Positions 1 to 9,144 of a stretch of 64,000 bases of DNA are shown piece by piece (the first letter of the stretch is position 1; the number at the start of each line of letters is the position of its first letter). The stretch spans positions 310,001-374,000 of the forward strand of contig NZ_CP033019.1 in NCBI RefSeq assembly GCF_003667705.1. Reading direction: 5' to 3'. The notes under the pieces were generated by a model, which was given only the letters and a program-made list of their open reading frames with translations, did no database searches and had not been told where the DNA came from. Position numbers and translations under genes: made by a program. Source of the DNA: Janthinobacterium agaricidamnosum (GTDB lineage Bacteria > Pseudomonadota > Gammaproteobacteria > Burkholderiales > Burkholderiaceae_D).

Positions 1-142
1 TTGAGGTGCCTTTTTTTCGTTGTGGGAATGGAAAAGGTCTTTAAAACAAGGGTTTTGCCCCGATTTGGGGTACTTACACGGTAATATAGTCGGCAGTTCT
101 GTGTGCTTTTTTGAATACTGCACATAATTTAAGGATGTAACT

Positions 143-1441
143 ATGGTTCCCCATCTCGTCACGGCCCTGACCGGACCGCTGCTCGACCTCGAAAAAAAGA
201 TTCTGGCCGCGACGCCGGCCATTGAGCGCTGGTTTCGCATGGAGTGGCAAGAACACACGCCGCCCTTCTATTGCTCGGTAGACTTGCGTAACGCCGGCTA
301 CAAACTGGCGCCCGTCGATACCAATCTGTTCCCTGGCGGTTTCCATAACCTGGCCACGGAAATGCTGCCCCTGTCCGTGCAGGCGGCCATGGCTGCCATC
401 GACAAGTATTGCCCGGACGCCCGCAACCTGCTGATCGTGCCGGAATTGCACAACACCACGCCGCAATACCTGCAGAACGTGGCGCGCCTGATGCAAATCT
501 TCCGCCAGACGGGACTGCACGTGCGCTTCGGTTCGTGGTCGCCCGAGATCACCCAGCCGACACCGCTGGCCCTGCCGGACGGCAACATGCTCGTCATCGA
601 GCCCCTCGTGCGCCTGAACAACGGTCGCCGCCTGGGCTTGAAGGATTTCGACCCGTGCACGATTCTGCTGAATAACGACTTGTCGGACGGCATCCCCGAT
701 ATCTTGCAAAATATTCATGAACAAAGCTTGCTGCCGCCCTTGCACGCGGGCTGGGCTTTGCGCCGCAAGAGCAACCACTACACGGCCTACGATGAAGTGG
801 TGAAAAAATTCGGCAAGATGATCGATGTCGACCCGTGGATGCTCAATCCCTTCCACGCCAAGTGCAGCGACGTCAATTTCCAGGAAGGCGAGGGCGAAGA
901 TGCGCTGGCCGCCAGCGTCGACGTGCTGCTGGCCAAGATCCGCAAGAAATACAAGGAATACGGCATCAAGGAAAAGCCCTTCGTCATCGTCAAGCCCGAT
1001 GCGGGCACGTATGGCACGGGCATCATGACGGTGCGCGACGCCAGCGAAGTGCGCGACCTGTCGCGCAAGCAGCGCGACAAGATGTCCATCGTCAAGGATG
1101 GCAAGGTCGTCACCGACGTCATCATCCAGGAAGGCGTGCCCACGTTTGAAAGCATCAAGGATGCCGTGGCCGAACCCGTCGTCTACATGATCGACCGCTA
1201 TGTGGTGGGCGGCTTCTACCGCGTGCACGCGGAAAAGGGTGTCGACCAGAACCTGAACGCCCCAGGCTCGCAGTACGTGCCGCTGGCGTTTGCCCAGCAG
1301 CATGCCGTGCCGGACTTGAAGGCCAAGCCGGGCACGGCCGCGCCGAACCGCTTCTATGTGTATGGCGTGGTGGCGCGCCTGGCCTTGCTGGCCGCGTCGC
1401 TGGAAATGGAGCGCACGGACCCGAATCCCGAGGTGTATTGA
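143..1441 (+). CDS. gshA: Glutamate-cysteine ligase, ferrooxidans/betaproteobacterial type
   Basis: This 432-residue protein should catalyse the first step of glutathione synthesis, the ATP-dependent joining of L-glutamate and L-cysteine in the cytoplasm. The full-length match is to the glutamate-cysteine ligase class first described in Acidithiobacillus ferrooxidans, which is unrelated in length and sequence to the enterobacterial enzyme. Recognisable stretches include KPDAGTYGTGIM near residue 285 (nucleotide-binding-like) and the C-terminal APNRFYVYGVVARLALLAAS. An AAGGA Shine-Dalgarno at about 131-135 supports the ATG at 143. gshB follows 96 bp downstream on the same strand, which fits a glutathione operon. 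The call rests on remembered family similarity. Confidence 0.93.
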   Translation: MVPHLVTALTGPLLDLEKKILAATPAIERWFRMEWQEHTPPFYCSVDLRNAGYKLAPVDTNLFPGGFHNLATEMLPLSVQAAMAAIDKYCPDARNLLIVPELHNTTPQYLQNVARLMQIFRQTGLHVRFGSWSPEITQPTPLALPDGNMLVIEPLVRLNNGRRLGLKDFDPCTILLNNDLSDGIPDILQNIHEQSLLPPLHAGWALRRKSNHYTAYDEVVKKFGKMIDVDPWMLNPFHAKCSDVNFQEGEGEDALAASVDVLLAKIRKKYKEYGIKEKPFVIVKPDAGTYGTGIMTVRDASEVRDLSRKQRDKMSIVKDGKVVTDVIIQEGVPTFESIKDAVAEPVVYMIDRYVVGGFYRVHAEKGVDQNLNAPGSQYVPLAFAQQHAVPDLKAKPGTAAPNRFYVYGVVARLALLAASLEMERTDPNPEVY

Positions 1442-1537
1442 TCGCTCCCCGCAGCTTGCCGGGCGCGGTGACTACCGCACCTGGCGATCTCGGCTAGAAT
1501 CAAGCATTCCTTATCAGGCTCCCCGATTGGACGCACC

Positions 1538-2494
1538 ATGAAAATTGCATTCCTTGCCGACCCGCTGGCAGGCTTCAAGACTTACAAAGATTCCACCTTC
1601 GCCATGATGCGCGAGGCGGCCAAACGCGGTCATGCCGTGTACGCGTTCGAACAGAAGGACATGGCGCTGGAAGAGGGCATCGTCACGGCACGGGTAAACC
1701 ACATCGCGCTGACGGGCGACGAACACGATTGGTACAAGGTCGTCTCGACCGAGGAAGTGCGCCTGTCGGCCCTGGACGCCATCATCGAGCGCAAGGACCC
1801 GCCGTTCGACATGGAATACGTGTACGGCACGTATTTGCTGGAACTGGCGGAAAAGCAGGGCGCGCACGTCTTCAACAAGCCGTCCGCCATCCGCGACAAC
1901 AATGAAAAGCTGGCGATTGCCCAGTTTTCCGAATTCACGTCGCCGACCCTGGTGACGTCGGATGAAGCGCGCCTGCGCGCCTTCCACGCCAAACACCAGG
2001 ACGTCATCTTCAAGCCGCTCGACGGCATGGGCGGCACGGGCATCTTCCGCGTCAAGGCCGATGGCCTGAACCTGGGCGCCATCATCGAGACCTTGAGCGA
2101 GAACGGCGCGCAGACCATCATGGCGCAGCGTTTCATCGCCGACATTGTCAAGGGCGACAAGCGCATCCTCGTCATCGGCGGCAAGCCGGTGCCGTTTTCG
2201 CTGGCGCGCATCCCGCAGGCGGGCGAAGTGCGGGGCAACCTGGCGGCCGGCGGCACGGGCGTGGCGCAGCCATTGACGGCGCGCGACCTGGAAATCGCAG
2301 AAAAGCTGGGCCCGATCCTGGCCGCGCGTGGCCTGATGCTGGTAGGATTGGACGTGATCGGCGACTATCTGACGGAAGTCAATGTCACCAGCCCGACCTG
2401 CTTCCAGGAAATCATGCAGCAAACGGGTTTTGACGTGGCTGCCATGTTTGTCGACGCCGTCGAGCATGGCGTTGCGCAAGCGCAGCAGCGCTAG
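1538..2494 (+). CDS. gshB: Glutathione synthetase
   Basis: The 318-residue product should add glycine to gamma-glutamylcysteine, the second and last step of glutathione synthesis. It has the normal length for bacterial GshB and begins MKIAFLADPL, as the family does. The ATP-grasp features are clear: IFKPLDGMGGTG near residue 150, GDKRILVIGGKPVPFSLARIP near 205, and a C-terminal GLDVIGDYLTEVNVTSPT that supplies metal and glutathione contacts. It lies directly behind gshA and 12 bp ahead of the EIIA gene, so the glutathione and PTS genes may be co-transcribed. Confidence 0.96.
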   Translation: MKIAFLADPLAGFKTYKDSTFAMMREAAKRGHAVYAFEQKDMALEEGIVTARVNHIALTGDEHDWYKVVSTEEVRLSALDAIIERKDPPFDMEYVYGTYLLELAEKQGAHVFNKPSAIRDNNEKLAIAQFSEFTSPTLVTSDEARLRAFHAKHQDVIFKPLDGMGGTGIFRVKADGLNLGAIIETLSENGAQTIMAQRFIADIVKGDKRILVIGGKPVPFSLARIPQAGEVRGNLAAGGTGVAQPLTARDLEIAEKLGPILAARGLMLVGLDVIGDYLTEVNVTSPTCFQEIMQQTGFDVAAMFVDAVEHGVAQAQQR

Positions 2495-2506
2495 AGGGTA
2501 TTGACT

Positions 2507-2911
2507 ATGGTAGGGATTTTGCTCATGACACATGCACCGCTGGGACAGGCTTTCATCGCCGCCTGCGCGCATGTGTTTCGCGGGCCAACGGAACGGTTTG
2601 AAGCCATCGACGTCGTCGCCGACCAGGACCTGGCGGAAGTGCAGAAGCTGGCGTCGGACGCCATCTGCCGCCTTGACGACGGCTCCGGCGTGCTGGTGAT
2701 CACCGACGTGAAGGGCGGCACGCCGTCGAACTGCTGCAACAAGCTGGCCGATGCGGGCCGGGTGGAAGTCATCGCCGGCATCAGCCTGCCGATGCTGCTG
2801 CGCGCCATCACGTATCGCCGCGACACGCTCGACGTGGTGGTGGAGATGGCGCTGGCCGGCGCGCAAAGCGGCGCCGTGCGCGTCGATAACCGCATTCGCG
2901 TGGGCGAGTAA
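2507..2911 (+). CDS. PTS mannose/fructose-family EIIA domain protein
   Basis: This is a 134-residue stand-alone EIIA domain of the mannose family. The expected phosphorylated histidine is His9, in the sequence MVGILLMTHAPLG. The GVLVITDVKGGTPSN segment is typical of the fold. The ATG at 2507 is preferred over the upstream TTG at 2501 because an AGAGGG ribosome-binding site lies about 8 bases before it. No EIIB or EIIC gene is present nearby. With HPr and EI downstream it probably forms a phosphorelay used for regulation and not for sugar uptake, as inferred for similar incomplete systems in Ralstonia, Neisseria and Burkholderiales. Confidence 0.9.
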   Translation: MVGILLMTHAPLGQAFIAACAHVFRGPTERFEAIDVVADQDLAEVQKLASDAICRLDDGSGVLVITDVKGGTPSNCCNKLADAGRVEVIAGISLPMLLRAITYRRDTLDVVVEMALAGAQSGAVRVDNRIRVGE

Positions 2912-2923
2912 GGAAGTACATGG

Positions 2924-2950
2924 CCGCCGCCCTGAAGGCGGCGGGTTTTA
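2924..2950 (+). terminator. Hairpin with short T run between EIIA and HPr genes
   Basis: A perfect 8-bp stem, CCGCCGCC (2924-2931) with GGCGGCGG (2937-2944), encloses a 5-base loop and is followed by G and TTTTA. It begins 13 bases after the EIIA stop codon. It looks like a leaky intrinsic terminator or attenuator that would lower ptsHI expression relative to the upstream genes. The T run is short, so full termination is doubtful. Confidence 0.55.
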
Positions 2951-3003
2951 TAGGCCAAGATTGTCATCAGCGTAGTGCATTCAGGGATAGAGACCATACA
3001 AAA

Positions 3004-3273
3004 ATGATTCAAAAAGAACTCGAAATCATCAACAAGCTGGGACTGCACGCACGCGCCTCCGCCAAATTTACCCAGCTCGCCGCCAAGTTCAAGAGCGACG
3101 TCTGGCTGACCCGCAACGCGCGCCGCATCAACGCCAAGTCCATCATGGGCGTGATGATGCTGGCCGCCGGCAAGGGCGCGAAAGTGACCCTGGAAGCCGA
3201 GGGCGATGATGAGCAGGCATGTGTCGATGCGCTCACCGCCCTGATTAATGACAGGTTTGGCGAAGGCGAGTAA
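3004..3273 (+). CDS. ptsH: Phosphocarrier protein HPr
   Basis: This 89-residue protein carries the phosphate from EI to EIIA proteins. The active-site histidine is His15 (KLGLHARAS). The regulatory serine is Ser46, in NAKSIMGVMML, the site used by HPr kinase/phosphorylase in bacteria that have it. The ATG at 3004 gives the canonical N-terminus MIQKELEI; the in-frame upstream ATG at 2920 would add an unrelated tail that runs through the hairpin. ptsI starts 44 bp downstream. Confidence 0.96.
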   Translation: MIQKELEIINKLGLHARASAKFTQLAAKFKSDVWLTRNARRINAKSIMGVMMLAAGKGAKVTLEAEGDDEQACVDALTALINDRFGEGE

Positions 3274-3317
3274 TGCCCGCCGAACGCAGCCGCAGCCGCA
3301 TTCCGACAGGTCAACCC

Positions 3318-5060
3318 ATGGCATCTTTCACGCTCCACGGCATCCCGGTTTCCCGCGGCATCGCCATCGGCCGCGCACATCTGCTGGCGCCGGCCGCCCT
3401 TGACGTCAAACATTACCTGGTCGCCCAGGAACAGATCGAAGCCGAAGTCCAGCGCCTGCAAAGCGCCATCGCCACCGTCCACAAGGAACTGCAGACCCTG
3501 TGGAACGAGCTGCCCAAGGATGCGCCCACGGAGCTGGGCGCGTTCATCGACGTGCATGCGCTGATCCTCTCCGACCCGATGATTTCCGAAGCTCCGCTCG
3601 ACATCATCCGCAAGCGCCATTACAACGCCGAATGGGCGCTGTTGACGCAGATCGATGAGTTGTCGGCGCAGTTCGATGAAATCGAAGACCCGTACCTGCG
3701 CGAACGCAAGGCCGACATCCAGCAGGTGGCCGAGCGCGTATTGAAAGTCTTGCTGGGCACGGAGCAGCTGCTGCCCAAGGCCGCGGCCGAAGACGAATTG
3801 ATGGCGCAGATGATCGTCGTCGCGCACGACATTTCTCCGGCCGACATGCTGCAGTTCCGCGACCGCTCCTTCATCGGTTTCATCACCGACGTGGGCGGGC
3901 AGAACTCGCACACGGCCATCGTCGCACGCAGCCTCGATATCCCGGCCGCCGTCGGGATGTCGCAGGCGTCGATGCTGATCGACCAGGATGACTGGCTGAT
4001 CATCGACGGCGACGCCGGCGTCGTCATCGCCAACCCCAGCGCGCTGGTGCTGGAACAGTACCGCGAGCGCCAGGTGGCCATGCAGCGCGCGCGCAAGAAG
4101 CTGGGCAAGCTGAAAAAGACGCCGGCCGTGACCAAATGCGGCACGCCCGTCACCCTGCTGGCGAATATCGAGTTGCCCGAGGATTGCGCGTTTGCGCTGG
4201 AGTCGGGCGCCAGCGGCGTGGGCCTGTTCCGCTCCGAATTCCTGTTCATGGGCCGCGCCCACAAGATTCCCACCGAGGACGAGCAGTTCGAGGCTTACCG
4301 CAACACGGTGCAGTCGATGAAGGGAAAAGTCGTCACCATCCGCACGCTCGACATCGGCGCCGACAAGCCGCTCGACCAGTCCGACCATACGGCATTGAAT
4401 CCCGCCCTGGGCCTGCGCGCCATCCGTTACTGCCTGGCCGAGCCGCAGCTGTTCCTGACGCAGCTGCGGGCGATTTTGCGCGCCTCGGCCTTCGGCAAGG
4501 TGCGCATCCTGATCCCGATGCTCGCGCATGCGTTCGAGATCGACCAGTCGCTGTCCATGATCGCGCAAGCAAAGGCCAGCCTGCGCGAGGAGGGCGTCAA
4601 GTTCGACGACGAGGTCGAAGTGGGCGCCATGATCGAGATTCCGGCCGCCGCGCTGGCCCTGCCCATGTTCGTCAAGCGCATGGATTTCCTGTCGATCGGC
4701 ACGAACGATCTGATCCAGTACACCCTGGCCATCGACCGGGTCGACTACGAAGTGGCGCATTTGTACAATCCGCTGCATCCGGCCGTGCTGCAGCTGATCT
4801 CCATGACGATCGCGGCCGGCCACAAGGCGGGCATCGACGTGGCCGTGTGCGGCGAGATGGCGGGCGACGTGAAGCTCACGCGCTTGCTGCTGGGCATGGG
4901 GCTGCGCGAGTTTTCCATGCATCCGGCGCAGCTGTTGGCGGTCAAGCAAGAGATCCTCAACAGCGACCTGGGTCTGATTGCGCCACAAATGCGCAAAATT
5001 ATGCGTTCGATGGAACCAAATGTGATCGCGGAAGCCGTCCAGCAACTGCAGCTCATGTAA
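3318..5060 (+). CDS. ptsI: Phosphoenolpyruvate-protein phosphotransferase (Enzyme I)
   Basis: Enzyme I takes phosphate from PEP and passes it to HPr. The 580-residue length is normal. The order is an N-terminal HPr-binding region, the phosphohistidine domain with GGQNSHTAIVAR (His198), and the PEP-binding TIM barrel with GLFRSEFLFM, EVGAMIEIPAAAL and the catalytic-cysteine segment VCGEMAG. The ATG at 3318 (MASFTLHGIPVSRGIA) matches the family N-terminus; an earlier ATG at 3273 overlaps the ptsH stop codon and adds 15 atypical residues. It is the last gene of the gsh-pts cluster and is followed by a strong inverted repeat. Confidence 0.96.
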   Translation: MASFTLHGIPVSRGIAIGRAHLLAPAALDVKHYLVAQEQIEAEVQRLQSAIATVHKELQTLWNELPKDAPTELGAFIDVHALILSDPMISEAPLDIIRKRHYNAEWALLTQIDELSAQFDEIEDPYLRERKADIQQVAERVLKVLLGTEQLLPKAAAEDELMAQMIVVAHDISPADMLQFRDRSFIGFITDVGGQNSHTAIVARSLDIPAAVGMSQASMLIDQDDWLIIDGDAGVVIANPSALVLEQYRERQVAMQRARKKLGKLKKTPAVTKCGTPVTLLANIELPEDCAFALESGASGVGLFRSEFLFMGRAHKIPTEDEQFEAYRNTVQSMKGKVVTIRTLDIGADKPLDQSDHTALNPALGLRAIRYCLAEPQLFLTQLRAILRASAFGKVRILIPMLAHAFEIDQSLSMIAQAKASLREEGVKFDDEVEVGAMIEIPAAALALPMFVKRMDFLSIGTNDLIQYTLAIDRVDYEVAHLYNPLHPAVLQLISMTIAAGHKAGIDVAVCGEMAGDVKLTRLLLGMGLREFSMHPAQLLAVKQEILNSDLGLIAPQMRKIMRSMEPNVIAEAVQQLQLM

Positions 5061-5071
5061 ACTGTCACCTT

Positions 5072-5118
5072 AAGCATCAGGACACATCGCGCGCGGCAAG
5101 AGGTGTCCTGATGTTAAA
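5072..5118. repeat. Long inverted repeat between ptsI and metX
   Basis: CATCAGGACAC (5075-5085) pairs perfectly with GTGTCCTGATG (5103-5113) around a 17-base loop. A G-U and an A-T pair extend it outward, then one mismatch and two more pairs. It lies 14 bp after the ptsI stop codon and about 80 bp before metX. No T run follows, so it is not a typical intrinsic terminator. It may be a 3' end processing hairpin for ptsI or a regulatory element in the metX leader. Confidence 0.6.
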
Positions 5119-5193
5119 GTTGCAGTACCTATCATCGCGGTGCTGCATCGACCATGGCCCGTGGGGCCGCCCCCCTTTTATAAACCGACACAC

Positions 5194-6393
5194 ATGTCAT
5201 CCATTGGAATCGTTTCGCCGCAAACTATGTATTTTGCGCAACCCCTGCAGCTGCAAAGCGGCGCATCGCTGCGGGACTATATGTTGATGTATGAAACCTA
5301 CGGCACCCTGAACGCCGACAAATCGAACGCGGTGCTGGTCTGCCACGCCCTGAACGCCTCGCACCACGTGGCCGGCGTCTATGCGGACGAGCCGAAAAGC
5401 ACGGGCTGGTGGGACAATATGGTCGGCCCCGGCAAGCCGCTCGACACGGACAAATTCTTCGTCATCGGCGTCAACAACCTCGGCTCCTGCTTCGGCTCGA
5501 CGGGCCCCATGCACACCAATCCCGCCACCGGCAAGCCATATGGCGCTTCCTTCCCCGTCGTGACGGTGGAAGACTGGGTCAGCGCGCAGGCGCGCCTGGC
5601 CGATGAACTGGGCATCACCCAGTTCGCCGCCGTGATGGGCGGATCGCTGGGCGGCATGCAGGCGCTGGCGTGGAGCATCATGTTCCCCGAGCGGCTGCGC
5701 CACTGCGTGGTGATCGCCTCGACGGCCAAGCTGTCGGCGCAAAACATCGCCTTCAATGACGTGGCGCGCCAGGCCATCCTGTCCGACCCCGATTACCATG
5801 GCGGCGACTTCTATGCGCACGGCGTGGTGCCGAAGAACGGCTTGCGCGTGGCGCGCATGGTGGGCCACATCACGTATCTGTCGAATGACGACATGGCCGA
5901 GAAATTCGGCCGCAAGCTGCGCGACGCGGCGCAGACGGGCGACTACAAATTCGGCTTCGGCATCGACTTCGAGATCGAATCGTATCTGCGCTACCAGGGA
6001 GACAAGTTCTCCGAGTACTTCGACGCGAACACGTATTTATTGATCACCAAGGCGCTCGACTATTTCGATCCGGCGCGCGCGCATGGCGGCGACCTGGCCA
6101 AAGCCCTGTCGGGTACCAAGGCCAGGTTCTTCCTCGCCTCGTTTTCCACCGACTGGCGTTTTTCGCCCGAGCGCAGCCGCGAAATCGTCGAAGCGCTGGT
6201 GTGCAACCGCCGCCAGGTCACGTATGCCGAAATCGACGCGCCGCACGGCCACGACGCCTTCCTGCTGGAAGATGCGCGCTACATGAACATGGTGCGCGCC
6301 TATTATGGCCAGGTTTGGAACGACATCGGGGCGGGCTTGCCCGCTCCTGCACCGCACACCGCCGTCCGCCAGGGCGCCAAGGAGACCGCATGA
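5194..6393 (+). CDS. metX: Homoserine O-acyltransferase (MetX)
   Basis: The enzyme acylates homoserine at the start of methionine synthesis. The 399-residue protein has the alpha/beta-hydrolase fold with nucleophile Ser151 in GGSLGGMQ, an aspartate in FSTDWRFSP and a histidine in APHGHDAF. The ATG at 5194 gives the family start [10 protein letters not shown]; an upstream ATG at 5140 would add 18 residues with no family match. Whether acetyl-CoA or succinyl-CoA is used cannot be read with confidence: several betaproteobacterial MetX proteins paired with MetW are known to be succinyltransferases. The stop codon overlaps the metW start (ATGA). Confidence 0.94.
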   Translation: MSSIGIVSPQTMYFAQPLQLQSGASLRDYMLMYETYGTLNADKSNAVLVCHALNASHHVAGVYADEPKSTGWWDNMVGPGKPLDTDKFFVIGVNNLGSCFGSTGPMHTNPATGKPYGASFPVVTVEDWVSAQARLADELGITQFAAVMGGSLGGMQALAWSIMFPERLRHCVVIASTAKLSAQNIAFNDVARQAILSDPDYHGGDFYAHGVVPKNGLRVARMVGHITYLSNDDMAEKFGRKLRDAAQTGDYKFGFGIDFEIESYLRYQGDKFSEYFDANTYLLITKALDYFDPARAHGGDLAKALSGTKARFFLASFSTDWRFSPERSREIVEALVCNRRQVTYAEIDAPHGHDAFLLEDARYMNMVRAYYGQVWNDIGAGLPAPAPHTAVRQGAKETA

Positions 6394-7001
6394 CTTTTGA
6401 CGAATTGAGCGCGCTGCGCCCCGACCTGGCCTTCATCGCCCATTGGGTGCCGAACAACGCGCATGTGCTGGACGTGGGCTGCGGCGAAGGCGTGATGCTG
6501 CAGTATCTGCAAAGCGACAAGGAGTGCAGCGGCTATGGCATCGAGATCGCCGACGACAAGGTGCTGGCCAGCACCCTGCGCGGCGTGAACGTGATTCAGC
6601 AGGACATGGAAAAGGGCCTGGCCATCTTTGGCGACAACAGTTTCGATACGGTGTTGTGCCTGTCGTCGCTGCAGATGATGAAGCAGGTCGAGCCGCTGCT
6701 GCGCGACATCGTGCGCGTGGGCGCCGAGGCTATCGTCTCGTTCCCCAACTTTGCCTACTGGCCGCACCGCGTGGCCTTGCTGAAAGGCCGCATGCCCGTG
6801 TCGAAGTCGCTGCCCTACCAGTGGTACGACACGCCCAACGTGCGCTGCGCCACCATCAACGACTTCCGCGAGCTGGCCGAGGAATGCGGCCTGGAAGTGA
6901 TCGAATGCGTGGCCCTGGCCGAAGGCAAGATGGTTTCCGTGCTGCCGAACCTGCGCGGCGACCTGGCCGTCTTCCGCCTGCGTAAAAAAGCGGTGCATTG
7001 A
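6390..7001 (+). CDS. metW: MetW, methionine biosynthesis protein
   Basis: This 203-residue protein has a class I methyltransferase-like fold: [12 protein letters not shown] near residue 28 is motif I and [15 protein letters not shown] near 85 follows. It overlaps metX by 4 bases, so the two are translationally coupled. MetW is known to associate with MetX and support its acyltransferase activity in related bacteria; a direct methyltransferase role is not established. The next gene begins within its stop codon (TGATG). Confidence 0.93.
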   Translation: MTFDELSALRPDLAFIAHWVPNNAHVLDVGCGEGVMLQYLQSDKECSGYGIEIADDKVLASTLRGVNVIQQDMEKGLAIFGDNSFDTVLCLSSLQMMKQVEPLLRDIVRVGAEAIVSFPNFAYWPHRVALLKGRMPVSKSLPYQWYDTPNVRCATINDFRELAEECGLEVIECVALAEGKMVSVLPNLRGDLAVFRLRKKAVH

Positions 7002-8260
7002 TGAGCACAAGCCCGGCGCCCGGCTGGCGTTCCTATGCCAATGGCCGCATGCTGGCCGTGCTGGTGCTGGGCTTCAGTTCCGGCCTGCCCCTGTTCATCC
7101 TGCTGTACCTGCTGCAGGCATGGCTGGCCAAGTCGGGCTTGAACGTCAAGGCGCTGGGGCTGTTCGCCCTGGTGCAGTTCCCGTACATCTGGAAATTCCT
7201 GTGGGCGCCCCTGATGGACCGCTACCGCATCCTGGGACTGGGACGCCGGCGCGGCTGGATGGCGCTCACGCAAGTGGCGCTGTTCTTTTCCATCGGCGCC
7301 ATGGGCATGCTCGATCCGCTCACGCAGATCGGCCTGATCGCGGCCGCCGCCGGCGGCGTGGCCTTTCTGTCGGCCAGCCAGGACATCGTCATCGACGCCT
7401 ACCGGCGTGAAATCCTTGCCGACAACGAGCAGGGCCTGGGCGCGGCCGTCATCGTCAACGCGTATAAAGTGGCGGGCATGGTGCCGGGCGCGCTGTCGCT
7501 GATCCTGGCCGACCGCATGCCATGGCAGCCCGTGTTCTGGATCACGGCCGCCTTCATGCTGCCGGGCCTCATGTGCACCTTGCTGATCAGGGAACCCACC
7601 GTGTACGGCTCGCCGCCAAAGACCATGCGCGAAGCGATCATCCTGCCGTTCCAGGAATTCATCGCACGCGATGGTTGGCGTAGCGCAATGTGGATACTTG
7701 CCTTCGTATTACTCTACAAAATCGGCGACAGCATGGCCACGGCGCTGGCGACGAAGTTCTATCTGGACCTGGGTTTTTCCATGACGCAGATCGGCCTGGC
7801 CGCCAACACCACGGGTTTCTGGGCCAGCCTGGCCGGTGGCGTGGTCGGTGGCGTGTGGATGCTCAAGCTGGGCATCAACCGGGGCCTGTGGGTGTTTGGC
7901 GCGCTGCAGGCGATCGCGATTCTGGGTTTCGCCTGGCTGGCGCAGGTGGGGCCGAATACCATGCTGCTCAGCGCCGTGATCGGTTTTGAAGCCTTCGCCA
8001 GCCTGGGCCTGGGCGCGGCCGCCTTTGTCGCGTTCCTGTCGCGCACCACGGACCCGCGCTATACGGCCACGCAATATGCCTTGTTTTCCAGCCTGAGCGC
8101 CGTGCCGCGCACCCTGATCAATGCCTCGGTGGGCTTTCTGGTCGCGGAATTGGGCTGGTTCTCGTTTTTCATCGTGTGCTTCTTCCTGGCCTTTCCGGCC
8201 ATGATGATGCTGCCTAAAATTGCTCCATGGAGGTCTGCCAATGGCACCAATATCCCTTAA
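7001..8260 (+). CDS. AmpG-like major facilitator permease
   Basis: The 419-residue protein is very hydrophobic, with about 12 membrane segments. It has AmpG-family features: GFSSGLPLFILLYLLQAWL at residues 22-40, a WAPLMDRYR loop near 70 and SASQDIVIDAYRREIL near 130. AmpG proteins import anhydro-muropeptides released during cell-wall turnover, so the likely role is peptidoglycan recycling. The exact substrate is inferred. The ATG at 7001 overlaps the metW stop. Its 3' end overlaps the start of the M48 protease gene by 20 bases. Confidence 0.85.
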   Translation: MSTSPAPGWRSYANGRMLAVLVLGFSSGLPLFILLYLLQAWLAKSGLNVKALGLFALVQFPYIWKFLWAPLMDRYRILGLGRRRGWMALTQVALFFSIGAMGMLDPLTQIGLIAAAAGGVAFLSASQDIVIDAYRREILADNEQGLGAAVIVNAYKVAGMVPGALSLILADRMPWQPVFWITAAFMLPGLMCTLLIREPTVYGSPPKTMREAIILPFQEFIARDGWRSAMWILAFVLLYKIGDSMATALATKFYLDLGFSMTQIGLAANTTGFWASLAGGVVGGVWMLKLGINRGLWVFGALQAIAILGFAWLAQVGPNTMLLSAVIGFEAFASLGLGAAAFVAFLSRTTDPRYTATQYALFSSLSAVPRTLINASVGFLVAELGWFSFFIVCFFLAFPAMMMLPKIAPWRSANGTNIP

Positions 8261-9143
8261 ACGTTACGCCATCCTGGCCAGCCTGTGCGCGGCCACCGCG
8301 CTGGCGCCCCTGTCCGCCCATGCCCAGCAGGCGACGGTCCAGGACGGCATCAAGGTGCGTCCCCTGTCGACGTCGCGCATCTTTGCCGGCGGCGCCGATT
8401 TCAATGCACAATCGAAGCAGCAATATGCGCAGCTGGTCAACGAGGCGAAGGAAAAAAATGCGCTGGTGCCCGACAGCGATCCGCAAGTGAAACGCCTGCG
8501 CGCCATCGCCCAGCGCATCATCCCGTTTGCCACGCGCTGGAACGAGGCGGCGGCCGACTGGAACTGGCAGGTCAACCTGCTCAATTCCGACCAGGTCAAT
8601 GCATTCTGCATGCCGGGCGGGCAGATCGCTTTTTACAGCGGCATCATCACCAAGCTCAATCTGACCGACGACGAAGTAGCCATCGTCATGGGGCATGAAA
8701 TCTCGCATGCGCTGCGCGAACACTCGCAGGCGCAGGCGGGCAAGGGCAACCTGGCCGCCGTCGGCGCCAAGCTGGCCGGCGCCGGACTGTCGGCCTGGCT
8801 CGGTGTCGATCCGAGCATCACCAGTACCGCCACGAATATGGCGGCGCAGGGCGTGATGCTGAAGTTTTCGCGCGACGATGAACGCGAAGCGGACTTGATC
8901 GGCATGGACCTGGCCGCGCGCGCCGGTTTCGACCCGCGCGCCGGTGTCATCCTGTGGCAGAAAATGGCGGCCGTGAGCAAGGGCGCGCCGCCGGAATTCC
9001 TCTCGACGCACCCGTCGGGCAAGGACCGTATCTCGCAGATGAACAGCCACATGGCGCAAGTGCTGCCCCTGTACGCGCGCAGCAAGGGCGTCAGCGTGGA
9101 CGCCTTGCCGCCATACCGCAGCAACGCCATCGCGCAGCGCTAG
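8241..9143 (+). CDS. M48-family metalloprotease, periplasmic
   Basis: This 300-residue zinc protease has a cleavable signal peptide ending near SAHAQQ (about residue 28). The catalytic motif is HEISH (His152, Glu153, His156), preceded by MPGGQIAFYSGII and followed by the third zinc ligand in DDEREADLIGMDLAARAGFD, all typical of the M48 family (LoiP/BepA-like). It probably degrades or chaperones misfolded outer-membrane proteins. The ATG at 8241 has a GGAGG ribosome-binding site at about 8229-8233; a TTG-like earlier start at 8220 lies deeper in the permease gene. Confidence 0.9.
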   Translation: MAPISLKRYAILASLCAATALAPLSAHAQQATVQDGIKVRPLSTSRIFAGGADFNAQSKQQYAQLVNEAKEKNALVPDSDPQVKRLRAIAQRIIPFATRWNEAAADWNWQVNLLNSDQVNAFCMPGGQIAFYSGIITKLNLTDDEVAIVMGHEISHALREHSQAQAGKGNLAAVGAKLAGAGLSAWLGVDPSITSTATNMAAQGVMLKFSRDDEREADLIGMDLAARAGFDPRAGVILWQKMAAVSKGAPPEFLSTHPSGKDRISQMNSHMAQVLPLYARSKGVSVDALPPYRSNAIAQR

Positions 9144-9144
9144 G

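Noticed and set aside
5061..5193. Possible SAM riboswitch before metX
   Set aside because: The strong hairpin is there, but I see none of the conserved cores of SAM-I, SAM-II or SAM/SAH riboswitches.
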